Assembly (NCBI GenBank): GCA_902797435.1
Contig: CADBSV010000039.1
Location: forward strand, 1 to 64,000
Reading direction: 5' to 3'
DNA: 64,000 nt
Origin: an uncultured Bacteroidia bacterium
Lineage (GTDB): Bacteria > Bacteroidota > Bacteroidia > Bacteroidales > UBA932
Positions 1 through 6,191 of the stretch are shown here, piece after piece (position 1 is the first letter of the stretch; each line of letters opens with the position of its first letter). Position numbers and translations under genes: made by a program. A model generated the notes under the pieces. The model saw only the letters and a list, made by a program, of their open reading frames with translations, did not search any database and was not told the DNA's origin.

Positions 1-42
1 GACAGCTGCTTTACGTCTTCCAAGGGCGTGTGTCTGTTCCAT
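1..42 (-). CDS. rpsI: 30S ribosomal protein S9, N-terminal fragment (runs off the left edge)
   Basis: Only the first 14 codons are in the window. They read MEQTHALGRRKAAV, the usual start of bacteroidal S9 with its GRRK signature. The gene begins 9 bases after the stop of rplM on the same strand, the near-universal L13-S9 pairing, so it is cotranscribed with it. S9 is a 30S head protein whose C-terminal tail reaches the P site; that part is outside the window. Confidence 0.9.
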   Translation of the reverse strand, partial: MEQTHALGRRKAAV

Positions 43-51
43 TTGCTCTGT

Positions 52-507
52 TTAAAGTTCTTTTAAAGTAATTTCCTTGGGGTTCTGGGCCTGGTGCGGA
101 TGGTTGGGACCTACATAAACGTGAAGGTTGCCAAACTGCTTTGCACCAAGACGGGTTTTGGGAAGCATACCCCTGACTGCTTTCTCAACAAGCCTTTCGG
201 GATGGCTTGACGCGAGGATTTCCGCCGGCGTGGTGAAGCGCTGTCCACCGGGATATCCGGTGTAGCGTGTGTACACGCGGTTTGTCATCTTGTTACCCTT
301 GAGGATCACCTTTTCCGCATTGACGACGATGACATTGTCACCGCAGTCAACGTTGGGGGTGAATCCGGGCTTGTTCTTTCCGCGAAGGACAAGAGCAACC
401 CTGGATGCAAGACGACCGAGAGCGAGACCGGTCGCATCAATGACTACCCACTGCTTGTCCACAGTTGCGCTGTTCAGCGATACTGTTTTGTAGCTAAGTG
501 TGTCCAC
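52..507 (-). CDS. rplM: 50S ribosomal protein L13
   Basis: Full-length L13, 151 residues, within the family's usual 140-155. L13 is an early-assembling 23S rRNA-binding protein of the large subunit. Seen directly: the core block GFTPNVDCGDNVIVVNAEK (about residues 48-66), then the VRGMLPK block and the HVYVGPNHPHQAQNP tail typical of bacterial L13. It heads the rplM-rpsI operon. A perfect Bacteroidota promoter lies upstream (567-597), and its transcript would begin with the hairpin at 541-567, so the leader may be structured. No anomaly in the protein. Confidence 0.97.
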   Translation of the reverse strand: MDTLSYKTVSLNSATVDKQWVVIDATGLALGRLASRVALVLRGKNKPGFTPNVDCGDNVIVVNAEKVILKGNKMTNRVYTRYTGYPGGQRFTTPAEILASSHPERLVEKAVRGMLPKTRLGAKQFGNLHVYVGPNHPHQAQNPKEITLKEL

Positions 508-532
508 TGTCTTGATCTTTAATTAGTTATAC

Positions 533-567
533 AAAAAATTGCGATCCCTACACAAAATAGGGACCGC
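533..567 (-). terminator. Hairpin plus U-tract between sdhC and rplM (terminator of sdhC and/or rplM leader hairpin)
   Basis: Read on the minus strand, GCG-N-TCCCTA type arms at 541-550 and 558-567 form a 9-bp stem with one mismatch and a 7-base loop. Six T residues follow (533-538), giving the form of an intrinsic terminator for sdhC. The rplM -7 box overlaps the distal arm, so the same hairpin would also sit at the 5' end of the rplM mRNA. Confidence 0.65.
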
Positions 568-597
568 AAAGGTATAAATTTATTTATAAAAATCAAA
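567..597 (-). promoter_or_regulatory. rplM promoter
   Basis: TTTG (-33, at 594-597) and TACCTTTG (-7, at 567-574) on the minus strand, separated by 19 bases. This is an exact match to the Bacteroidota consensus TTTG / TAnnTTTG. Confidence 0.75.
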
Positions 598-600
598 AAA

Positions 601-1317
601 TTAGGCGCGAAGGCTCTCCAGCAGGCCGGGCTGAAGGAAATTGGCCTGCACGAAAGCATTGACCGCGGCGGCCACGAAGAGCAGCACGATAATGGCGGCC
701 ACGATGACGCCTATTACCTTGAGGCGGCCGAACCACTTGCCTCCGTTCCAGCCGATTGTCTGGAACATGCTCCAGAAACCGTGTGTGAGGTGCAGGAAGA
801 TTGCTACGAACCAGACCATGTAAAACGCAAGTATCCAGGGATTTCCGAAGGTCTGAAGAAGAAGCATGTAAGGATTCTCCGCTTCGCCGCCGCTAAAGTC
901 CTGCAGCTGCATCTTGGCCCAGAAATGGGTGAAGTGGAAGGCCAGCAGGCCGAGGACCACCAGGCCGAGGACGAACATGTTGCGTGCGCTCCAGCTGTCG
1001 GCCGCTCCCTTTGAAGCCACCGCATAGCGCTTGAAACCGCCGCGGGCGCGGACGTTCTGGACCGTGAGCCAGATGCCGTATCCGATGTGGATGAGGAATC
1101 CGAGTGCGAGCACGGGAACCATGATGTCAACGATAGGCAGGGCCATGAAGTCGCAGCCTTTCTGGAAGAGACCGTCGGGGGAGCCGAACTTGCCGGTGAA
1201 GGTGTCTATCACAGAAAAGAAATTGATGGTTCCGTGAAGCAGAAGGAAAATGATAAGGAATGCGCCGGAAACGGCCTGTACGAATTTCTTCCCGATGGAA
1301 GAGCTGGTCATGAACAT
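601..1317 (-). CDS. sdhC: Succinate dehydrogenase/fumarate reductase cytochrome b subunit
   Basis: Membrane anchor, 238 residues, of the five-helix diheme type (SdhC/FrdC b558 family) that passes electrons between quinone and the SdhAB/FrdAB flavoprotein. Hydrophobic helices are visible around residues 12-35, 55-82, 108-130, 150-175 and 195-228. Candidate heme-ligand histidines lie in LLLHGTINF, GFLIHIGYG, LAFHFTHFW and FLHLTHGFW. The start MFMTSSSIGKK was chosen because the family begins with a short SSIGKK segment. The open frame runs far upstream, but that part is antisense to pyrH. An alternative ATG lies 6 bases downstream (1311). Oddity: sdhA and sdhB, normally directly downstream, are absent; rplM follows instead. 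Confidence 0.92.
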   Translation of the reverse strand: MFMTSSSIGKKFVQAVSGAFLIIFLLLHGTINFFSVIDTFTGKFGSPDGLFQKGCDFMALPIVDIMVPVLALGFLIHIGYGIWLTVQNVRARGGFKRYAVASKGAADSWSARNMFVLGLVVLGLLAFHFTHFWAKMQLQDFSGGEAENPYMLLLQTFGNPWILAFYMVWFVAIFLHLTHGFWSMFQTIGWNGGKWFGRLKVIGVIVAAIIVLLFVAAAVNAFVQANFLQPGLLESLRA

Positions 1318-1349
1318 ATCTGTAGGGTTTTGATTCTTTTTTGCAGGTG

Positions 1350-1357
1350 CAAATATA
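1350..1357 (-). promoter_or_regulatory. sdhC -7 element
   Basis: TATATTTG on the minus strand, 32 bases before the sdhC start. It fits TAnnTTTG; no clear -33 TTG is visible. It is back to back with the pyrH promoter. Confidence 0.5.
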
Positions 1358-1365
1358 ACCAATTC

Positions 1366-1396
1366 TTGCAAGTTTGCGAAAATTCCGATATTTTTG
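1366..1396 (+). promoter_or_regulatory. pyrH-frr-lpxK promoter
   Basis: TTG at 1366-1368 and TATTTTTG at 1389-1396 with a 20-base spacer, matching the Bacteroidota consensus. The box ends 32 bases before the pyrH start. Confidence 0.65.
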
Positions 1397-1428
1397 TCTG
1401 ATTTAACAAGACTAAGAACCTTCTTTTT

Positions 1429-2133
1429 ATGTACAAAAGAGTATTGCTCAAGCTCAGCGGCGAAAGCCTCGGAGGTCCTGCAGGAAAGGGCATTGACGAA
1501 GAAAGCCTGAAGAAATTCGCATCGGAAATAGCCGCGGCAGTCAAAAGAGGCTACCAGATAGCAATAGTGAACGGCGGTGGAAACATCTTCCGCGGCATAC
1601 AGGGAATAGGAAAAGGATATGACAGGGTTACCGGCGACCGTATGGGAATGCTGGCCACCGTAATCAACTCCCTGGCCCTCGCAAGCGCGCTTCGCAGCGA
1701 AGGCATAAACGCCGAAGTGTTCACGGCCACTCCCATGGAGCCCATTGCCAAGGGGTACGTGCGCGAATCGGCCGCAAAGGTTCTCGAAGAAGGCGGAGTG
1801 GCCCTCATTGCCGGCGGTACCGGCAATCCTTTCTTCAGCACCGACTCGGGTGCCGCCCTCAGGGCCCTCGAAATAGGTGCCGACGCCCTCCTGAAGGGCA
1901 CGAGGGTGGACGGCGTTTATTCGGCAGACCCCGAAAAGGATCCCGACGCCCGCAAGTTCGACGAAATCACATTCCACGAATGTCTGGTGAACCGTCTTCA
2001 CGTAATGGACCAGACGGCCTTCGCCCTCTGCGAACAGGGCCCCGTACCGGTGGTGGTGTTCGACATCAATCAGAGCGGCGCCCTCCTGCGGCTCCTCGAA
2101 GGAGAAAGGATAGGCACCCTCGTACACGCATAA
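1429..2133 (+). CDS. pyrH: UMP kinase (uridylate kinase)
   Basis: Hexameric bacterial UMP kinase of the amino-acid-kinase fold, 234 residues, phosphorylating UMP to UDP in pyrimidine nucleotide synthesis. Seen: the N-terminal LLKLSGESL phosphate-binding strand, GGGNIFRG (about 50-57), the TGDRMGMLATVINSLAL helix and GTGNPFFSTDSGAALRA (about 134-150). It opens a pyrH-frr-lpxK operon with its own promoter; the pyrH-frr pairing is widely conserved. The start matches the family's first strand directly. Nothing unusual. Confidence 0.97.
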   Translation: MYKRVLLKLSGESLGGPAGKGIDEESLKKFASEIAAAVKRGYQIAIVNGGGNIFRGIQGIGKGYDRVTGDRMGMLATVINSLALASALRSEGINAEVFTATPMEPIAKGYVRESAAKVLEEGGVALIAGGTGNPFFSTDSGAALRALEIGADALLKGTRVDGVYSADPEKDPDARKFDEITFHECLVNRLHVMDQTAFALCEQGPVPVVVFDINQSGALLRLLEGERIGTLVHA

Positions 2134-2180
2134 GCATAACACATCCCAGACTGAATAATCCATAAAAACATAATATCCAA

Positions 2181-2750
2181 ATGTTAGACGAAAGAGCAAA
2201 GGAAATCCTCGAAGGCGCTGACGAAAAGATGCAGGAAGCCGTCATGTTCCTGGAAGAGGATCTCAAGAACTACCGCCTCGGCAAGGCCAATCCATCCATC
2301 TTCAACAGCGTACTGGTGGATTATTACGGCACCAAGACCCCTGTCCCGCAAATGTCTTCCGTCACTGCGCCCGATGCCAAGACCCTGGCCATTCAGCCAT
2401 GGGACAAGAGCATGATAAGCAAGATAGAAAAGGCCATCCTGGACGCCAACATCGGACTCACCCCGCAGAACAACGGCGAAATCATCCGCTGCACCGTTCC
2501 CGCCCTCACCGAAGAGCGCCGCCGCGAACTCGTCAAGAAAGCCAAGGCTACCGGCGAGAACGCCAAGGTGGTGGTGCGTAACGAAAGGCGCGACGCCATA
2601 GAACTCCTCAAGAAGGCCCAGAAAAACGACGGCATGAGCGAAGACACCGAAAAGGAAGCCGAAGGCGACGTCCAGAAGCTTACCGACAAGAACATCAAGG
2701 CCATAGACGAACTCGTGGCCGCGAAGGAGAAGGAAATTCTCACGGTTTAA
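2181..2750 (+). CDS. frr: Ribosome recycling factor
   Basis: RRF, 189 residues (family about 185), a two-domain tRNA-shaped protein that with EF-G splits the post-termination ribosome. Characteristic segments: the N-terminal helix MQEAVMFLEEDLKNYRLGKANP, LAIQPWDKSMISKIEKAI (about 70-90), ALTEERRRELVKKAK (about 108-122) and NERRDAI (about 134-140). It lies 47 bases after pyrH and 5 bases before lpxK, on the same transcript. Confidence 0.97.
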   Translation: MLDERAKEILEGADEKMQEAVMFLEEDLKNYRLGKANPSIFNSVLVDYYGTKTPVPQMSSVTAPDAKTLAIQPWDKSMISKIEKAILDANIGLTPQNNGEIIRCTVPALTEERRRELVKKAKATGENAKVVVRNERRDAIELLKKAQKNDGMSEDTEKEAEGDVQKLTDKNIKAIDELVAAKEKEILTV

Positions 2751-2755
2751 GGAGC

Positions 2756-4180
2756 ATGCGAGTTCCCTCCGGGAGCTTTGCGGCAGGCTTTCACATGCTG
2801 ATTTACAAGCAGATACTAAAGGCAAGGGCCCGCAGGTGGCGGACCGCCCCGGGTGCCTCCGTTCCAACCGTCTGCGTGGGGAACGTTACCGTGGGAGGCA
2901 CCGGAAAGACCCCCCATACCGAGCTGATCCTTAGTCTGCTGCAGGAGAGCGACCGATGGGGAGCCTCCCGGGCCGCCATGCTTTCGAGGGGGTATAAGCG
3001 CCGCAGCAAGGGTTTTCAGATTGTAAGCCGCGACTCCACCGCGGCTTTTGCCGGAGACGAGCCCCTGCAGATCGCCCGCAAATTCCCTGCAGTGACGGTT
3101 GCGGTTGACAAAGACCGCGTGCAAGGGTGTGCGCGGCTGAGCGGCAGGCAGGCTGCAACGCTCGGGCCGACAAATGATTCGGGGAGAGGCAGAGTGTCGC
3201 GTACAGTTTGCCCCTCGCCTGACAGCATGGCCAAAAAAAATTCCGGGGACGCAAGAGGGCGGCAGCAGCCGTCCCCTCCGCTACCGCCACGCGCGGAGCC
3301 CGCTCAAAAAACTTCCGGGGACGCAAGAGGGCGGAAGCAGCCGTCCCCTCCGCTACCGCCACACGCGGAGCCCGCTCAAAATAATTCCGGGGACGGCTCT
3401 GCCGCCATGCCGGCTCCCGGTGCCGCCGAATTTTCCGCAGCCGACATTATTGTTCTGGACGACGCCTTCCAGTTTAACCGCCTGCACGCATCGCTTAACA
3501 TCGTTCTGGTGGACTGGTCCCGGCCGGTATTCGAAGACTCCCTCCTCCCCTTCGGGCGCCTGAGGGACCTGCCGCAGCGAATTTTCGAAGCCGACATCAT
3601 CATCGTGAGCAAATGTCCTCCCGGAATTGACAATTGGGATAAAACATCTTTCGCCGGAAAACTGAGGCTGAAGGATTATTCTGCGCAGGACTGCTCTGCC
3701 GTCACCCCTTTAGGGAAGCGCATCACCCTGCTCTTTTCCCACATGGAATACTGTCAGCTCAAACCTGTATTCCCCGAAGCCGACGCCCGCTACTGCTACT
3801 CCAAATCCGCGGTCCTGTTCTCGGGCATCGCGAACGACAGGCCGCTTCGCGCGCACGTAAGCGATATCTATAGGATATCAGGAGCCATAAAGTTCCCCGA
3901 CCATCACGCGTTTTCCAAATCCGACATCGCGCGGATTGCAGATCTTGTCCGCAAGAATCCCACGGCCGCGCTCCTCACAACGGAAAAGGACGCCGTCCGC
4001 CTGCTCGATTATGCGCCCACGTCACATGGGGAGAAAGCCGAAGGATCCGCAATGCGCAAAAGGTCGCGCAGGACGGTTCCGGCAGAAATCCGCGAGAGAC
4101 TTTTTGCCGTTCCCATCCGCGCCGCTTTCTCTGACGAAAGAGAGCTCGAAACCCTGCGCCGGAGGCTGGAAACCCTGTAA
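2756..4180 (+). CDS. lpxK: Tetraacyldisaccharide 4'-kinase with a large repeat insertion
   Basis: LpxK phosphorylates the lipid A disaccharide at the inner membrane. Seen: VGNVTVGGTGKTP Walker A (about 41-53), GDEPLQIARKFP, ADIIVLDDAFQ, LLPFGRLRDLP and TTEKDAVRL near the C-terminus. At 474 residues it is about 100 longer than bacteroidal LpxK. The excess sits between VAVDKDRVQG and ADIIVLDD (about residues 125-228) and contains 24-residue tandem repeats rich in P, S, G and A. A smaller extra segment follows TTEKDAVRLLDY. The reading frame is intact on both sides. Last gene of the pyrH operon. The start gives the normal 40 or so residues before Walker A; a later ATG (near 2795) is possible. 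Confidence 0.9.
   Translation: MRVPSGSFAAGFHMLIYKQILKARARRWRTAPGASVPTVCVGNVTVGGTGKTPHTELILSLLQESDRWGASRAAMLSRGYKRRSKGFQIVSRDSTAAFAGDEPLQIARKFPAVTVAVDKDRVQGCARLSGRQAATLGPTNDSGRGRVSRTVCPSPDSMAKKNSGDARGRQQPSPPLPPRAEPAQKTSGDARGRKQPSPPLPPHAEPAQNNSGDGSAAMPAPGAAEFSAADIIVLDDAFQFNRLHASLNIVLVDWSRPVFEDSLLPFGRLRDLPQRIFEADIIIVSKCPPGIDNWDKTSFAGKLRLKDYSAQDCSAVTPLGKRITLLFSHMEYCQLKPVFPEADARYCYSKSAVLFSGIANDRPLRAHVSDIYRISGAIKFPDHHAFSKSDIARIADLVRKNPTAALLTTEKDAVRLLDYAPTSHGEKAEGSAMRKRSRRTVPAEIRERLFAVPIRAAFSDERELETLRRRLETL
3241..3400 (+). repeat. 72-bp tandem repeat with palindromic arms inside lpxK (2 full copies and a partial one)
   Basis: Copies begin at 3241, 3313 and 3385, exactly 72 bp (24 codons) apart. Each full copy carries GGGGACG and CGTCCCC as a 7-bp inverted repeat, then CTCCGC and GCGGAG as a second one. 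The third copy is cut after GGGGACGG. The motif CTCCGCTACCGCCACGC in copy 1 recurs in hemW. Confidence 0.9.
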
Positions 4181-4426
4181 AGCAGCGAGAGTTTGCCTCT
4201 TTGGGGACTCCGCTCACTGAGTTCGCTCCGGGCTCTCCTCCTCTTACGCCATTGTCTCAACGCCCGGGACGGCAACTTCGCAATCGGGCAAAGATAAGGT
4301 TGTCCCTGACGTGGACAAGAATGTCTATGCCCGTAAAAAAGGAATCCGGCAAAGAATCTGGAATGCAGGTCGCCTGCTTCCGAAGGAGTTTCGACGGGCT
4401 GGGCTCCCTTGTGGAGCGGAAAAGTG

Positions 4427-4488
4427 TTGGTCGCTTTTTCGGGTGAAAATGCGACTAACCCGGACTGTTGAGTGGGGGTTAGTTGCAT
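4427..4488 (+). repeat. Three-arm inverted repeat downstream of lpxK with two mutually exclusive hairpins
   Basis: Arm A TTGGTCGC (4427-4434) can pair with arm B (start of 4449-4461, ATGCGACTAACCC). Arm B can instead pair over 13 bp with arm C (4476-4488, GGGTTAGTTGCAT). The only imperfections are G-U pairs in plus-strand RNA, which would be A-C mismatches on the minus strand. Confidence 0.5.
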
Positions 4489-4512
4489 AAATGGTTAAAA
4501 ATGAAACTAAGA

Positions 4513-4560
4513 GGGACGGGACGGGGAGAGGACGGGACGGGACGGGGCGGAACGGGGTGG
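4513..4560 (+). repeat. GGGAC microsatellite, G-quadruplex-forming tract
   Basis: At least six runs of three or four G on the plus strand, separated mostly by AC and occasionally longer spacers. It fits the G3-N1-7 quadruplex pattern several times over. Confidence 0.7.
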
Positions 4561-4601
4561 AGATGATGGCATATAACTATCTCTATATTAATGTTTTACG
4601 C

Positions 4602-4635
4602 AAAACGCTGGTCCCCCATACTAAGACCAGCATTT
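4602..4635. terminator. Hairpin between convergent lpxK and the minus-strand gene
   Basis: GCTGGTC (4607-4613) and GACCAGC (4625-4631) form a 7-bp stem flanked by AAAA and TTTT, the form of a bidirectional intrinsic terminator between two converging genes. Confidence 0.6.
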
Positions 4636-4700
4636 TAAGTAAGTTGCTTATTGATAGCTATTTACGCGCCAGAATGCATGTCGCAGAGCCAGGTGTAGAG

Positions 4701-5630
4701 CTACCTGAGAAGCAGTTCTGCTTTTCCAAGCAGGGACTGTTCGGTATAGACTTCGGCGGTATAGACTCCCTTGTGGAAATCGGGAATGTTGTTCACATAG
4801 ATGGACATCTCCACGTCGGAACCGGTATAGTCCACTTCGCGCGACGCAGTTGCGGCCATGGCCTCGCCGGCAAGGGAGAAACTGGAACCGGTACCGTCGA
4901 GAAGCAGATTGCCGTCGGGGTCCTTAACCCTTACATACACGCGCACGGGCCCTTTCGGAGCGAGACCGTTTTCGGCAAGGGTGAGATTTACCATCATCCG
5001 CACTATACGGCTGCTGCGGTCGGTGGCCTTGTCGCTGCCGTTGAACGCCTGAAGGGTTATTCCGCGAGCCTTGAGCACTGAGTTCACAGCCACCTGTTCC
5101 CTGTAGGTGTTTACCTGGGCGGTGAGTTCCTCGTTGCGGCGCCCCGCCTCGGCCGCCTCCTTGCGTGCGTTGGCCGCTTCCACCGTGAGTTTGTGGTTGA
5201 GGGTGTTGAGCGAATCTATCTGCACCACATAGCTGCGCATGATGCTGCGGAGCGTCCCGAGCTCTTTTTCGTACTGACGGATTTTGGCGCGGTCAACCGC
5301 CTGCGTTTTCTTGATGCGGTCAACCAGCTGGGCCACCTCCTCACGAGAAGAGTCGAGCTGTGAATTTATGACGTCGTAGTCGCTGGAAAGAGTGGCATAG
5401 TCGGCCTGAAGGGCCACTATCTGTTCGGTGAGGTCTTTCTTTTCATCTTCAAGGTCGCTCACAAGACGTGACTTCTGAAGATATACGTAAGCGAGAGCGG
5501 CCGCAAGAACAATTGCTACAACAATGAGTATGGTCGTTATCGTGCGCAGATTCCCTCCGCGCGCCTTACGTTCTCGCTCCTGCCTTTCAAGCCTTTCGAG
5601 GGGGTCTTCTCTTTTGATTTCGTCTGCCAT
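4701..5630 (-). CDS. Membrane-anchored coiled-coil protein, function unknown
   Basis: A 309-residue protein of a type common in Bacteroidales. It has an acidic/basic cytoplasmic N-terminus (DEIKREDPLERLERQERERK), one membrane helix (about residues 29-52, TTILIVVAIVLAAALAYVYL), a long heptad-rich coiled coil (about 55-190, with repeated LxxxIxxL spacing) and a C-terminal beta-rich domain (about 195-309). It is probably anchored in the inner membrane with the coiled coil in the periplasm. The C-terminal domain, with VYVRVKDPDGNLLLDGTG, resembles a small beta sandwich. Monocistronic, with a TAnnTTTG box 26 bases before the start. No enzymatic motif is seen. Confidence 0.85.
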   Translation of the reverse strand: MADEIKREDPLERLERQERERKARGGNLRTITTILIVVAIVLAAALAYVYLQKSRLVSDLEDEKKDLTEQIVALQADYATLSSDYDVINSQLDSSREEVAQLVDRIKKTQAVDRAKIRQYEKELGTLRSIMRSYVVQIDSLNTLNHKLTVEAANARKEAAEAGRRNEELTAQVNTYREQVAVNSVLKARGITLQAFNGSDKATDRSSRIVRMMVNLTLAENGLAPKGPVRVYVRVKDPDGNLLLDGTGSSFSLAGEAMAATASREVDYTGSDVEMSIYVNNIPDFHKGVYTAEVYTEQSLLGKAELLLR

Positions 5631-5656
5631 GTTATTTGTCTTTTGGTTACAAAGGA

Positions 5657-5664
5657 CAAAAATA
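5657..5664 (-). promoter_or_regulatory. -7 element for the coiled-coil membrane protein gene
   Basis: TATTTTTG on the minus strand, 26 bases before the start codon. It fits TAnnTTTG without a clear -33 element. Confidence 0.45.
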
Positions 5665-5744
5665 GTAAAAAATTAATTTGATTTTTGTGATATTATTCGC
5701 ATTTTAGCGGACTGTGTCCCTTTGCAGGGGAACAGTGGTAATAT

Positions 5745-6191
5745 ATGAAATACATAGTCCGATCCCTTAAATACTTCGCTTACCTGTGCATCGTGCTGGC
5801 GCTGTTCATTGGCGTCCTTTACGCCTTCGGCCTGGTTGGAGGAGGGATTGACGGCATTTTCAAGGGAGGACGCTCCTCGCTGTGGAAGATTGCCGGCATA
5901 GTGGCCGCTTTTGCCGCAGTATACCCCGCATTCGGCTTCGGAACCCGCCGGCTCATGGCTCCCGGGGCCTTCGAAGATATACGGGATGCCATTGTATCTT
6001 CCATGGAAGGACTCGGATACGAACTCGAGCGGCAGGACGGGGAGAACCTTTCCTTCCGCAAACGCTCAGGCCTGCAGAAAGCCGTCAGCTTCTGGGAAGA
6101 CCGTCTTACCTTCACCCGCTGCCTGGGAGGATTCGACGTGGAAGGCAGGGCGAAGGACGTCCTCCGGGCGATATCTTCGCTGGAGCGTTAA
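5745..6191 (+). CDS. Small membrane protein, function unknown
   Basis: A 148-residue protein with two predicted membrane helices (about 10-32, FAYLCIVLALFIGVLYAFGLVGG, and 48-66, IAGIVAAFAAVYPAFGFG) and a soluble C-terminal half (about 75-148). No catalytic motif is visible. Similar small two-helix proteins are encoded before hemW in other Bacteroidales (from memory, not checked). The stop codon overlaps the hemW start by one base (TAATG), so the two genes are translationally coupled. Confidence 0.8.
   Translation: MKYIVRSLKYFAYLCIVLALFIGVLYAFGLVGGGIDGIFKGGRSSLWKIAGIVAAFAAVYPAFGFGTRRLMAPGAFEDIRDAIVSSMEGLGYELERQDGENLSFRKRSGLQKAVSFWEDRLTFTRCLGGFDVEGRAKDVLRAISSLER

Larger units (their letters stand above)
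4181..4700. other. Gene-free region between lpxK and the coiled-coil membrane protein gene
   Basis: No convincing gene is seen in these 520 bases. It holds the three-arm hairpin set at 4427-4488, a G-rich tract at 4513-4560 and a likely bidirectional terminator at 4602-4635. Open frames here are either antisense extensions into lpxK or low-complexity translations. Confidence 0.6.

Noticed and set aside
601..2199. 532-residue minus-strand frame covering sdhC
   Set aside because: The N-terminal two thirds are antisense to pyrH, which is a clear plus-strand gene. Only the C-terminal 238 residues are SdhC.
4009..4488. 159-residue minus-strand frame at the lpxK 3' end
   Set aside because: Overlaps lpxK antisense, has arginine/serine-rich composition without domain features, and starts in the hairpin arm.
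4491..5081. 196-residue plus-strand frame starting in the G-rich tract
   Set aside because: It is the antisense reading of the coiled-coil protein gene preceded by a microsatellite translation.
5882..6190. Upstream extension of hemW
   Set aside because: It overlaps the small membrane-protein gene in another frame; the TAATG start places the CX3CX2C motif correctly.
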